Assembly (NCBI RefSeq): GCF_023617245.1
Contig: NZ_CP067396.1
Location: 2,294,001 to 2,358,000 of the forward strand
DNA: 64,000 nt
Direction of reading: 5' to 3'
Origin: Lysobacter enzymogenes
Lineage (GTDB): Bacteria > Pseudomonadota > Gammaproteobacteria > Xanthomonadales > Xanthomonadaceae
This document shows positions 46,372-57,851 of this stretch, one piece after another. The number at the start of each line of letters is the position of its first letter. Position 1 is the stretch's first letter. Made by a program: the position numbers and the translations under genes. A model generated the notes under the pieces. The model was not told where the DNA came from and searched no databases. It saw nothing but the letters and a program-made list of their open reading frames with translations.

Positions 46372-48255
46372 GTGACCATCCGCCAGCTCCCCGACACCCT
46401 CATCAACCAGATCGCCGCCGGCGAAGTGGTCGAACGGCCCGCGTCCGTGGTCAAGGAACTGGTCGAGAACGCGCTCGACGCCGGCGCGCGCCGGGTCGAT
46501 ATCGACCTCGAAGAAGGCGGGGTGCGGCTGATCCGCATCCGCGACGACGGCAAGGGCATCGCCGCCGACGAACTGCCGCTGGCGGTGTCGCGCCACGCCA
46601 CCAGCAAGATCGCTTCGCTCGACGACCTGGAAGGCGTGACCACGCTGGGTTTCCGTGGCGAGGCGCTGCCGTCGATCGCCTCGGTCAGCCGCTTTTCGCT
46701 GTCCTCGCGCCGGATCGGCGAGGACCGCGGCGCGGTGCTGGAGATCGACGGCGGCCGGCTCGGCGAGGTCGCGCCCAAGCCGCATCCGCAGGGCACCACG
46801 GTCGAGGTGCGCGACCTGTTCTTCAACGTTCCGGCACGGCGCAAGTTCCTCAAGGCCGAGCGCACCGAGCTGGGCCATATCGAGGAATGGCTGCGGCAGC
46901 TGGCGTTGGCGCGTCCCGACGTGGAGTTGCGGGTCTCGCACAACGGCAAGCCGACCCGGCGCTGGAAAGGCGAGGGCGACCAGATCGACTTGGGCCTGTC
47001 GGACGTGCGCATCGGCGAGGCGCTCGGCGAGGAATTCGCCCGCAACGCGCTGCGCGTGGACCACAGCGGCGCCGGGCTGCGCCTGCACGGCTGGATCGCC
47101 CAGCCGTCGTACAACCGCGCCAGCGCCGACCAGCAATACCTCTACGTCAACGGCCGCGCGGTGCGCGACCGCAGCATCGCCCACGCGGTCAAGCAGGCGT
47201 ACTCGGACGTGCTGTTCCATGGCCGCCAGCCGGCGTACGTGCTGTTCCTGGAGCTGGACCCGCGCCGGGTCGACGTCAACGTGCACCCGGCCAAGCACGA
47301 GGTGCGCTTCCGCGACGCGCGGCTGATCCACGACTTCGTCTATCGCACGCTCAACGACGCGTTGGCGCAAACCCGCGCCGGCGCACTGCCGTCGGCGCAG
47401 ACCGGCGAGTTCGGCGGCGGCCATCCGCCCGATCCGGGCGCGGCCGCGCCGCCGTCGCAGGCGGGCATGTACCAGTACCGGCCGACCGCGCCGCTGGCCT
47501 TGCGCGTGCAGGAGACCCAGGCCGGTTATGCGGCGCTGTACGGCGGCAACGGTGGCGGCGGCAGTGGCAGTGGCGGCGCGCCTGCCGGCGGTTACCCCGC
47601 GCCGGCGAGTTACTCGGGCGGCGGCAGCGCCTACGCCGCGCCCGCGCTGCCGCACAGCGACGACGAGACCCTGCCGCCGCTGGGCTACGCGATCGCCCAG
47701 CTGCACGGCATCTACGTGCTGGCCGAGACCGCCGAGGGCCTGATCGTGGTCGACATGCACGCCGCCCACGAACGCATCGGCTACGAAAAGCTCAAGTTCG
47801 CCCACGACCATGAAGGCTTGCGCACCCAGCCGCTGCTGGTGCCGGCGACGCTGGCGGTGTCCGAGCGCGAGGCCGAAGTCGCCGAGCGCGAGGAGGCGAC
47901 GCTGATCGCGCTGGGCTTCGAGGTCACCCGCGCCGGCCCGCAGTCGCTGGCCCTGCGCGCGGTGCCGGCGCTGCTCGCCCACGGCGATGTCGAGGCGCTG
48001 CTGCGCGACGTGCTGGCGGACCTGCGCGAACACGGCGAATCGCGCCGGGTCGGCGCTGCCCGCGACGAGTTGCTGGCGACCATGGCCTGCCACGGCGCGG
48101 TGCGCGCGAATCGCCGTCTCACTTTGCCGGAAATGAACGCCTTGCTGCGCGAGATGGAGGCGACCGAACGCTCCGGTCAGTGCAATCATGGGCGCCCGAC
48201 CTGGGCCCGCTTCACCCTGTCGGAAATCGACCGCTGGTTCCTGCGAGGGCGCTGA
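46372..48255 (+). CDS. mutL: DNA mismatch repair protein MutL, GTG start
   Basis: A 627-residue GHKL ATPase that links MutS to strand incision. The N-terminal ATPase has IAAGEVVERPASVVKELVENALDAGA, DDGKGI, RHATSKI and GFRGEAL. A Gly/Ala/Pro-rich linker spans ~345-440. The C-terminal dimerisation domain carries DMHAAHERIGYE, the metal-binding endonuclease motif DxHA-x2-E-x4-E, and CHGAVRANRRLT and CNHGRPT. MutLs with this motif nick DNA themselves, as in Pseudomonas. The start is GTG at 46372; the ATG nine bases before is in another frame. A DUF1684 gene overlaps the stop. Confidence 0.95.
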   Translation: MTIRQLPDTLINQIAAGEVVERPASVVKELVENALDAGARRVDIDLEEGGVRLIRIRDDGKGIAADELPLAVSRHATSKIASLDDLEGVTTLGFRGEALPSIASVSRFSLSSRRIGEDRGAVLEIDGGRLGEVAPKPHPQGTTVEVRDLFFNVPARRKFLKAERTELGHIEEWLRQLALARPDVELRVSHNGKPTRRWKGEGDQIDLGLSDVRIGEALGEEFARNALRVDHSGAGLRLHGWIAQPSYNRASADQQYLYVNGRAVRDRSIAHAVKQAYSDVLFHGRQPAYVLFLELDPRRVDVNVHPAKHEVRFRDARLIHDFVYRTLNDALAQTRAGALPSAQTGEFGGGHPPDPGAAAPPSQAGMYQYRPTAPLALRVQETQAGYAALYGGNGGGGSGSGGAPAGGYPAPASYSGGGSAYAAPALPHSDDETLPPLGYAIAQLHGIYVLAETAEGLIVVDMHAAHERIGYEKLKFAHDHEGLRTQPLLVPATLAVSEREAEVAEREEATLIALGFEVTRAGPQSLALRAVPALLAHGDVEALLRDVLADLREHGESRRVGAARDELLATMACHGAVRANRRLTLPEMNALLREMEATERSGQCNHGRPTWARFTLSEIDRWFLRGR

Positions 48256-49277
48256 TGACCGCTGCTGTCCGTTCGTGCGCCGTGCCCGCCGCTGGCGCGT
48301 TGCCGTCCCATTCCGGCGCGTCGCGCTGGTGGTTGTGCGCGGCCGCCGCGCTGGCGCTGGCCGGCTGCGGTTCGCCGGAACAGCAGGCGCGGGCCGAACG
48401 CGAGGCCGAGCGCGCGGTCCACGCCATCCAGGACTTCCAGCGCGACCAGCAGATCTGGCGCGAGCAACGCCATCGCGAACTGCTCAAGCCCGACGGCTGG
48501 ACCAGCCTGGTCGGGCTGCATCCGATCGAGCCGGGCGCGCATTACTTCGGCAGCGACGCCGACAACGGCATCCGCGTCGGCGTCGGCCCCGGCCACATCG
48601 GGCTGCTGAACCTGGACAAGGGCCGGCTGCGCTTCGTGCCCGAGCGCGGCCTGACGCTGACCCTCAACGAGCAGCCGCTGAAGGGCGCGGCGGTGCTGCT
48701 GGCCGACGACTCCCCGGCCGGCCCGACCCGGATCGGCTTCGACGAAGGCAAGGGCGTGCTGACCGCGATCAAGCGCGGCGGCCGCTGGTACCTGCGCGTG
48801 CGCCATGCCGACGCGCCCAGCCGGGTCGGCTTCAGCGCGATCGAGTACTGGCCGGCGACGCAGGACTGGAAGCTCAGCGCCAAGTTCGTCGCCCATCCGG
48901 CCGGGCAGACCATCGAGGTCGCCAACATCATCGGCGTGATCGAGCCGACCCCGAACCCCGGCGCGGTCGAGTTCGAGCGCGACGGCCGCAGCTTCCGCCT
49001 GGAGGCGCTGGATCAGGGCGGCGAGGAGCTGATGCTGGTGTTCGCCGACCGCACCAGCGGCCACGGCAGCTACAGCGCCGGGCGCTTCCTCGACGTGCCG
49101 CGGCCGAACCCGCAGGGCAAGGTCACGGTCGATTTCAACAAGGCCTACAACCCGCCGTGCGCGTTCACCCCGTTCGCGACCTGTCCGCTGCCGCCGCAGG
49201 GCAACCGGCTGGATCTGGAGGTGACGGCGGGGGAGAAGGCGTACAAGCCTGCGGGTGCAGCGGCGCACGCGTCTTGA
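48255..49277 (+). CDS. DUF1684 family lipoprotein
   Basis: A 340-residue protein. After a ~35-residue leader, the lipobox LAGC gives a probable acylated Cys, so the protein is membrane-anchored in the envelope. The body has the DUF1684 signatures WREQRHRELLKPDGWTSLVGLHPIEPGAHYFGS, GFSAIEYWPATQDWKL, TSGHGSYSAGRFLDV and a C-terminal FNKAYNPPCAFTPFATCPLPP. Function of the family is unknown. Its ATG overlaps the mutL stop codon (TGATG), implying coupled translation. Confidence 0.88.
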   Translation: MTAAVRSCAVPAAGALPSHSGASRWWLCAAAALALAGCGSPEQQARAEREAERAVHAIQDFQRDQQIWREQRHRELLKPDGWTSLVGLHPIEPGAHYFGSDADNGIRVGVGPGHIGLLNLDKGRLRFVPERGLTLTLNEQPLKGAAVLLADDSPAGPTRIGFDEGKGVLTAIKRGGRWYLRVRHADAPSRVGFSAIEYWPATQDWKLSAKFVAHPAGQTIEVANIIGVIEPTPNPGAVEFERDGRSFRLEALDQGGEELMLVFADRTSGHGSYSAGRFLDVPRPNPQGKVTVDFNKAYNPPCAFTPFATCPLPPQGNRLDLEVTAGEKAYKPAGAAAHAS

Positions 49278-49690
49278 GGGCCGCGCGCCGGGTGCGCGGT
49301 GTGCAATGGCGAGGGGCGGGTTTACTGGTTGCGCCTTTCTTTCTGAGAGGAAGGCGTCGGGCCTGAAGGCCCTGCCACAACGGACTCCGGCGCTCGCGGT
49401 TCGCTGCGCATGTTCCCGTTCGTCCTCCCCGCGCAGGCGGGGATCCAGAGACTTCAGCGCCGGGCCTCGGCAGGCGACGCACTTCGGCGGCGCCGAAGCG
49501 AAACCCGCCCCATCCGCAAGTCGCGTTGCCGCAGAGGCCCCGCGTCGCCGCGCCGCATGCGAATGCCGGCGTTTACGGGTTCGTAATACGAAGCCCGAGG
49601 CCGACGCCTTACACTGGGCGCCCGTTCTCTCGCGCCGCTGCCGTTTCGTCCTGCGCGGCCGCCCGCCCATCTTCGAGGTCTGCGTCGCCC
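49278..49690. other. Non-coding gap before the TraB/GumN gene
   Basis: 413 bases with no convincing gene. It contains the two repeats at 49354-49456 and presumably the promoter of the next gene. Confidence 0.45.
49354..49456. repeat. GTGG-family palindrome and a dRS3-like TCCCC-N8-GGGGA repeat
   Basis: An inverted GTGG-family copy is at 49354-49378 with one base changed. At 49426-49443, TCCCC-GCGCAGGC-GGGGA is followed by TCCAGAGACTTC. This resembles the neisserial dRS3 and similar short repeats found in many proteobacteria. Confidence 0.6.
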
Positions 49691-50752
49691 ATGCGGTTGC
49701 TCAAGCTGTTCGTCCTGCCCCTGTGCGCCGCGGTCGCGCTGAGCGCGCCGCTGACTTCGGCCACCGCGACCGGCGCGGTCGCCCAGGCGGCCCAGGCCGC
49801 GGCCAAGCCGCCGCCGGTGCCGCTGCTGTGGCGGGTCTCCGACGCCGACAACGCGGTGTTCCTGCTGGGCTCGTTCCATCTGCTGCGCGCCGACGACTAT
49901 CCGCTGTCCGACGACATCCAGCGCGCGTTCGCCGGCTCGGAGAAACTGGTGTTCGAGGTCGCGCCGGACGAGATGTTCGATCCGTCGGTCGGCCAGCGTT
50001 TCCTGGAGCGCGCGCGCTACCAGGACGGCCGCACCCTCAGCCAGACCCTGCCGGCGGACCTGCGCGAAAAGCTCAACCGCGTGCTGGCCAAGAACGGCCG
50101 TTCGCTGAGCCAGGTCGACAGCTTGGAGCCGTGGTTCGTCAACCTGTCGCTGGTGCTGGGCGTGTCGCAGTCGCTGGGCTTCAGCTCGCAGCTGGGCCTG
50201 GACCAGTACCTGATGCGCCAGGCCGCCGAGGCCGGCAAGGGCGCCTCGGGCCTGGAGAGCATGGACCACCAGCTCGACGTGATGGACGCCAGCCCCGCCG
50301 ACGAGCAGATCAAGGCGTTGCGCGAATTCCTCGACCGGCCGACCGAAGTGCCGGGCATGCTCGAAGAGATGCACACCGCCTGGCGCGAGGCCGATGTGGC
50401 CAAGCTCGACGAGAAGGCGCGGGTGGAGATGCAGCAGAAGACCCCGCAGACCTACCGCATCGTCAACGTCGAGCGCAACGAGGCCTGGGTGCCGCAGATC
50501 CAGAAGCTGCTCGACGAGCAGAAGAAGGGCGACACCCTGGTGGTGGTCGGCAGCCTGCATCTGCTCGGCAACGACGGGTTGGTCGAGCGCCTGCGCGCGA
50601 AGGGCTACAAGATCGAGCGGATCTGCTCGGCGTGCGCGACGGGGACCGCGGATCTGGCGCCGATGCCGCCCGCGGCGCTGCCGCCGGCGCCGCCGGTGAA
50701 GCTGACCCCGGACGATGCGCGCGAGAGTAAGAAGGCCGAGCCCAGGCACTGA
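49691..50752 (+). CDS. TraB/GumN family protein
   Basis: A 353-residue exported protein. A signal peptide spans ~1-28 (LKLFVLPLCAAVALSAPLTSA). The TraB/GumN fold shows its conserved motifs: LLGSFHLLRADDYPL near the N-terminus, KLVFEVAPDEM, and close to the C-terminus VVVGSLHLLGNDGLVERLRAKGYK. Relatives are proposed metal-dependent proteases or peptide-binding proteins; the Xanthomonas gumN gene borders the xanthan cluster, but no polysaccharide genes lie here. The ATG at 49691 is chosen for its signal peptide. Confidence 0.88.
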   Translation: MRLLKLFVLPLCAAVALSAPLTSATATGAVAQAAQAAAKPPPVPLLWRVSDADNAVFLLGSFHLLRADDYPLSDDIQRAFAGSEKLVFEVAPDEMFDPSVGQRFLERARYQDGRTLSQTLPADLREKLNRVLAKNGRSLSQVDSLEPWFVNLSLVLGVSQSLGFSSQLGLDQYLMRQAAEAGKGASGLESMDHQLDVMDASPADEQIKALREFLDRPTEVPGMLEEMHTAWREADVAKLDEKARVEMQQKTPQTYRIVNVERNEAWVPQIQKLLDEQKKGDTLVVVGSLHLLGNDGLVERLRAKGYKIERICSACATGTADLAPMPPAALPPAPPVKLTPDDARESKKAEPRH

Positions 50753-50774
50753 CCCGCGAAGGTCCCTGCGCACC

Positions 50775-50873
50775 CTGTAGGAGCGACGCGAGTCGCGACC
50801 GCGAAAACGCAACTACGATGAAAGTTTCGGCGTAGTTGCGTTTTCGCGGTCGCGACTCGCGTCGCTCCTACAG
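50775..50873. repeat. GTAG-family palindrome pair with 42-bp perfect arms
   Basis: CTGTAGGAGCGACGCGAGTC... (50775-50816) and its exact complement (50832-50873) flank a 15-base loop. It lies between the convergent TraB/GumN and rnfB genes and could form a very stable hairpin in either transcript. Confidence 0.92.
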
Positions 50874-50898
50874 GTGGATCGCGTGGATCGCGCGGGCT

Positions 50899-51315
50899 TC
50901 AGGCCGCGGGCGCGACCAGCACGATGCAATCCACCGGGCACGCCGGCACGCACAGCTCGCAGCCGGTGCACAGCGGTTCGATCACGGTGTGCATGTGCTT
51001 GGCGGCGCCGACGATGGCGTCGACCGGGCAGGCCTGGATGCACTTGGTGCAGCCGATGCAGTCGGCTTCGACGATCAGCGCCAGCGGCGGCGTCGCTAGG
51101 TGGCGGCCGCGTTCGCGGTCGAACGGCTTGGCTGCCACGTCCAGCAGTTTCGCCAGCGCGCGCGCGCCGTCGTCGCCGCCCGGCGGGCAGCGATCGACGT
51201 CGGCGTCGCCGTGCGCCATCGCCTCGGCATACGGCCGGCAGCCGGCGTAGCCGCACTGGCCGCATTGGGTCTGCGGCAGCAGGCGGTCTAGGCGTTCGGT
51301 CAGGTCGGGGAGCAT
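50899..51315 (-). CDS. rnfB: RnfB-like ferredoxin of an electron transport complex
   Basis: A 138-residue iron-sulfur protein. The N-terminal LPQTQCGQCGYAGCRPYAEA is the RnfB/RsxB-type 4Fe-4S motif, and residues ~82-130 hold two ferredoxin clusters (CIGCTKCIQACPVDAI; CTGCELCVPACPVDCI). It lacks the N-terminal membrane anchor of true RnfB, and no rnfACDGE genes are nearby, so it may serve another electron path. The ATG at 51315 begins the conserved part (LPDLTERLDRLLPQ). It lies beside metG, as in other xanthomonads. Confidence 0.88.
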   Translation of the reverse strand: MLPDLTERLDRLLPQTQCGQCGYAGCRPYAEAMAHGDADVDRCPPGGDDGARALAKLLDVAAKPFDRERGRHLATPPLALIVEADCIGCTKCIQACPVDAIVGAAKHMHTVIEPLCTGCELCVPACPVDCIVLVAPAA

Positions 51316-51316
51316 G

Positions 51317-51388
51317 GAAGTGAGCGTAGAGAAGTGAGGAGTGAGTAAGTGCTCGAGCGCAGGCAATGCCGCTTTCGCTCACTTCTCA
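51317..51388. repeat. Imperfect inverted repeat of GTGAG/CTCAC motifs
   Basis: GAAGTGAGCG (51317-51326) pairs with CGCTCACTTC (51376-51385), and a second GAGAAGTGAG (51330-51339) can pair with the same arm. It is related in wording to the perfect element at 33038-33101. It fills the rnfB-metG gap. Confidence 0.6.
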
Positions 51389-51411
51389 CTCTTCCCCGCT
51401 ATTTTCTCGCT

Positions 51412-53490
51412 TCAACGCACCGGCATGCCCGGCTGCGCGCCGCCATCGGCGTCGAGCAGGAACAGGCCGCCGCCGTCGAAGCCGGCCGACAGGATCATGC
51501 CCTCGCTGACGCCGAAGCGCATCTTGCGCGGGGCGAGGTTGGCGATGAACACCACGCTGCGGCCGACCAGCTTTTCGGGCTCGGCGTAGGAGCCGCGGAT
51601 GCCGGAGAAGATCTGGCGCTTGCCCAGCTCGCCGGCGTCGAGTTCGAAGCGCAGCAGCTTGTCGGAGCCGTCGACGAATTCGCAGGCCAGCACCTTGCCC
51701 ACGCGCAGGTCGAGCTTGGCGAAGTCGTCGAGGTTGACGGTCGCCGGCGCCGCGTCGGCGGCATCGGGCTTGGCCTCGGCCTTGGGCGCTTCGGCCTTCG
51801 CCGCCGGCTTGGCGGGCTTGGCCTCGGCGGCGGTGGGGGGGAGGGATTCCTTGCTGGCTTCGATCATGGCTTCGATGAGTTTCGCGTCGATACGGGTGAA
51901 CAACGGGACGTAGGCGGCGATGGCGTGGGCGAGCAGCGGCTGGGCAAGGTCGTCCCAGGTCGCCACCGGAGCGGCCAGGAAGGCTTCGCCCTGTGCGGCC
52001 ACGCGCGGCAACACCGGCTTGAGCGCGGCGGCGAGCACGCGGAACAGGTTCAGGCCCTGGGTGCACACCGCCTGCAGTTCGGCTTCGGCGCCGTCCTGCT
52101 TGGCCAGCACCCACGGCTTGCGCTCGTCGATGTACTTGTTGGCTTCGTCGGCCAGGGCCATGGTCAGGCGCAGCGCGGTCGCGGCTTCGTTGGCGTCGTA
52201 GGCGGCGGCGATCGGCGCGAGCTGCTCGACGAAGCGCGCGTACATCGCCGGCTCCGGCAGCGCGTCGGCCAGGCGGCCGCCGAAGCGTTTTTCGATGAAG
52301 CCGGCGCAGCGGCTGGCGACGTTGACGAACTTGCCGACCACGTCGGAGTTCACCCGCGCGACGAAGTCGGCGAGGTTGAGGTCGATGTCCTCGACGCCGC
52401 CGCTGGTCTTGGTGGCGAAGTAGTAGCGCAGCGCTTCCGGGTCCAGGCCCTGGTCGAGGTAGGTGCGGGCCTGGATGAAGGTGCCGCGCGACTTCGACAT
52501 GCGCTGCGAATTGACCATCAGATAGCCGTTGACGTGCAGCCGGGTCGGCGCGCGGAAGCCGGCGCCGTGCAGCACCGCCGGCCAGAACAGGCCGTGGAAG
52601 GTGACGATGTCCTTGCCGATGAAGTGGTGCAGCTCGGCCTGGCTGTCGCGCGCGAGGTACGACCAGAAGTCCAGGCCCTTGCGCTCGCACAGGGTCTGGA
52701 AGCTGCTGAGGTAGCCGATCGGCGCGTCGAGCCACACGTATAGGTACTTGCCGGGATGGCCGGGGATTTCGAAGCCGAAATAGGGCGCGTCGCGCGAGAT
52801 GTCCCAGGCGCGCAGGCCGCCGTCGGCGTCGAGCCATTCGTGCAGCTTGGCGCGGATGCCGGGCGTGGCGGTGTCGGCGGCGAGCCACTCGCGCAGGAAC
52901 GCCTCGAAGTGGCCGACCTCGAAGAAGAAATGCTCGGAGTCGCGCAGTTCCGGCGTCGCCCCGCTGACCACCGAATGAGGCTCCAGCAAGTCGGTCGGCG
53001 CGTAGGTGGCGCCGCAGTTCTCGCAGTTGTCGCCGTACTGGTCCGGGGTCTTGCAGTTCGGACAGATGCCCTTGACGTAGCGGTCGGGCAGGAACATCCG
53101 CTTGACCGGGTCGAACAACTGCGCGACCGAGCGCTTGGCGATGTGGCCGTTGTTGTCCAGGCGCGCGTAGATCGCCTCGGTGAGCTGGCGGTTGGCGGCC
53201 GAATGGGTCGAGTCGTAATGGTCGAAGGCCACGCCGAAGTCGGCGAAGTCGCGCTCGTGGCGGACCTGGATTTCGGCGATGTACGCCTCGGGCGTTTTGC
53301 CGGCCTTTTCCGCGGCGAGCATGATCGGCGTGCCGTGGGTGTCGTCGGCGCAGACGTAGTGCACCGTGTTCCCGGCCATGCGCTGCGCCCGCACCCAGAT
53401 GTCGGCCTGCATGTAGCCGACCAAATGACCGAGGTGGAGCTCGCCATTGGCGTAGGGCAGTGCGTTGGAGACGACGATTTCGCGGGACAT
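51412..53490 (-). CDS. metG: Methionine--tRNA ligase
   Basis: A 692-residue class I synthetase. The HIGH-like site is YANGELHLGHLVGYMQADI near residue 20, the zinc knuckle has CPNCKTPDQYGDNCENC, and RMSKSRGTFI is the KMSKS loop. An anticodon-binding helical domain follows. After an Ala/Lys-rich linker (~555-590), a C-terminal tRNA-binding domain (FAKLDLRVGKVLACEFVDG... to the end) supports dimerisation. It is divergent from apbC in other xanthomonads; here ~4.3 kb with two envelope genes separates them. Confidence 0.97.
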   Translation of the reverse strand: MSREIVVSNALPYANGELHLGHLVGYMQADIWVRAQRMAGNTVHYVCADDTHGTPIMLAAEKAGKTPEAYIAEIQVRHERDFADFGVAFDHYDSTHSAANRQLTEAIYARLDNNGHIAKRSVAQLFDPVKRMFLPDRYVKGICPNCKTPDQYGDNCENCGATYAPTDLLEPHSVVSGATPELRDSEHFFFEVGHFEAFLREWLAADTATPGIRAKLHEWLDADGGLRAWDISRDAPYFGFEIPGHPGKYLYVWLDAPIGYLSSFQTLCERKGLDFWSYLARDSQAELHHFIGKDIVTFHGLFWPAVLHGAGFRAPTRLHVNGYLMVNSQRMSKSRGTFIQARTYLDQGLDPEALRYYFATKTSGGVEDIDLNLADFVARVNSDVVGKFVNVASRCAGFIEKRFGGRLADALPEPAMYARFVEQLAPIAAAYDANEAATALRLTMALADEANKYIDERKPWVLAKQDGAEAELQAVCTQGLNLFRVLAAALKPVLPRVAAQGEAFLAAPVATWDDLAQPLLAHAIAAYVPLFTRIDAKLIEAMIEASKESLPPTAAEAKPAKPAAKAEAPKAEAKPDAADAAPATVNLDDFAKLDLRVGKVLACEFVDGSDKLLRFELDAGELGKRQIFSGIRGSYAEPEKLVGRSVVFIANLAPRKMRFGVSEGMILSAGFDGGGLFLLDADGGAQPGMPVR

Positions 53491-53576
53491 AGACGGGGGC
53501 CGTAGGTGGTCGTGGATTATGGCATGGGCGGCCGTGGAGGCCGGGCGGGTGGGGCGGGGGGTGAGGTGGGGCCTTG

Positions 53577-53668
53577 CTCTTGTGGGAGGGCCTTCAGGCC
53601 CGATGCCTTTCGATCAGTTGCCGCGACCTGAAACAAAAGCATCGGGCCTGAAGGCCCTCCCACAAGAG
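53577..53668. repeat. GTGG-family palindrome pair with 30-bp perfect arms
   Basis: CTCTTGTGGGAGGGCCTTCA... (53577-53606) and its exact complement (53639-53668) flank 32 bases containing GATCAGTTGCCGCGACC. It lies between metG and the DUF2147 gene. Confidence 0.9.
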
Positions 53669-53680
53669 GCCAAAACGAAG

Positions 53681-53704
53681 AAACCCGGCCGAGGCCGGGT
53701 TTCC
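53681..53704 (-). terminator. Terminator after the DUF2147 gene
   Basis: AAACCCGGCC-GA-GGCCGGGTTT forms a 10-bp stem; on the minus strand it is followed by a T-rich tract. It is 25 bases past the stop codon. Confidence 0.75.
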
Positions 53705-53728
53705 GCTACACGCATGCGGGCCGGCCGG

Positions 53729-54169
53729 TCAGGGTTCGTGGCGCATCCAGGTCTGGCTGCGGCCGATCAGCGAGAAGCCCATGAAGCCGCGCACTTCCAG
53801 CTTCTTGCCGCCGTCCTGCGGGGTGACCTTGACCGAATAGACCTTGCCGCTGGCCGGGTCGAGGATCTTGCCGCCTTCCCAGGTGTCGCCGCTCTTGCGG
53901 ATGCCCCACAGGATGACCATGCCCTTGACCGGCTTGCCCTTGCGCTCGCCGTCGCACTTGTCGCAGACCGGGTTGGGGCCGTGCTCGGACTGCAGCACTT
54001 CGTTGACCCGGCCGGCGAGGCTGCCGTCCTTGGCCTCGTAGATCTCGACGACCGACTTGGGCTTCTGGGTCTTGTCGTCGATGGTGGTCCAGGACCCGAC
54101 CGGCGTGGCCTGGGCGAACGCCGCCGCCGGCAGCGCGAGCAGCAGCAGGGCGAGCAGTTGTTTACGCAT
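53729..54169 (-). CDS. DUF2147 domain exported protein
   Basis: A 146-residue protein. A signal peptide (1-20, LLALLLLALPAAAFAQ) precedes a small beta-barrel-like domain with the DUF2147 motifs VGSWTTIDDKTQKPKSVVEIYE, GSLAGRVNEVL, CDKCDGERKGKPVKGMVILWG, WEGGKILDPASGKVYSVKV and LEVRGFMGFSLIGRSQTW. The two cysteines in CDKC are common in the family, whose function is unknown. The ATG at 54169 has a GGAGGGG ribosome site. A TonB receptor lies upstream on the same strand, with its own terminator between. Confidence 0.9.
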   Translation of the reverse strand: MRKQLLALLLLALPAAAFAQATPVGSWTTIDDKTQKPKSVVEIYEAKDGSLAGRVNEVLQSEHGPNPVCDKCDGERKGKPVKGMVILWGIRKSGDTWEGGKILDPASGKVYSVKVTPQDGGKKLEVRGFMGFSLIGRSQTWMRHEP

Positions 54170-54320
54170 GTATCCCCTCCCAGAGACGTGAGCGTGATGG
54201 CCGCGCGCCGTGGGCCGGCGCGGCGGGACGGGTTCTTTATACCGCATCCGCAAAGGTATGGAAGCGGCGCGCGGGGCGCGTTCAGGCCAGCCGCCGCGGC
54301 GCGGGCGGGCGCGAGCGGCG

Positions 54321-54350
54321 AAAACGAAAAGCCCGGCGTGCGCCGGGCTT
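54321..54350 (-). terminator. Terminator after the second TonB-dependent receptor
   Basis: AAGCCCGGCG-TG-CGCCGGGCTT stem followed on the minus strand by TTCGTTTT, about 30 bases beyond the receptor stop codon. Confidence 0.8.
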
Positions 54351-54382
54351 TCGCTGCAACGGTGGAACGATCCCGACGCGGG

Positions 54383-57376
<2,994 letters not shown>

Positions 57377-57851
57377 GGTGTTTCCCCTAGCTGGAAAGTA
57401 ATGCGCGAACGCGGGCGCTGCCGCGTCGATCTACGTGTTTTGGTTGCCTTCCCGGGCTTTAACGGTTCCTTTACGAAACTGAACTTAACACGCGGCTAAC
57501 GTTCGCTTTCTGGCACGGCGGGCTCGTTGCCTTTGCCCAATTCAGTTTTTCAACTGATTGAACTATATGAATTGATTGTTCAGCTAAGCGGCGGGAAGGC
57601 ACGATCGCGTTGCATCCTCGATGGGCAACTAATACGTGTGTCCGTCACGTCTTGGCGAGATCTCAGATGGATAAATGCAATTTCAAGTTGCTTTGTTCAT
57701 CGTTCGCGGAGCGGTGCGCAGACCGCCGTCGCCCCGCGCCGCGGCGGCGGCGCGCGCGCCCAGGCCTTAACATGTACGCCGGCCGCGACGCGGCATCCCT
57801 GTAACGAGTCCCCATGCGCACACACCTTCCGCGCCCGGCCGGATCGCCGGC
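57377..57851. other. Intergenic region with a GC-poor segment
   Basis: 475 bases separate the divergent receptor and apbC. Around 57540-57600 the GC content falls to about 40 percent against a background near 70. TCAGTT-TTTC-AACTGA (57542-57557) is a perfect 6-bp inverted repeat. No convincing gene is seen; this is probably a regulated promoter region, or a trace of inserted DNA. Confidence 0.5.

Noticed and set aside
43795..48189. A 1464-residue minus-strand open frame antisense to amiC and mutL
   Set aside because: It lies antisense to recognised genes; its composition (Arg, Gly, His, Val-rich) is typical of antisense frames in GC-rich DNA and shows no domains.
57610..57804. A 64-residue plus-strand ORF in the receptor-apbC gap
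   Set aside because: No family features; the second half is Arg-rich low complexity and there is no ribosome site.
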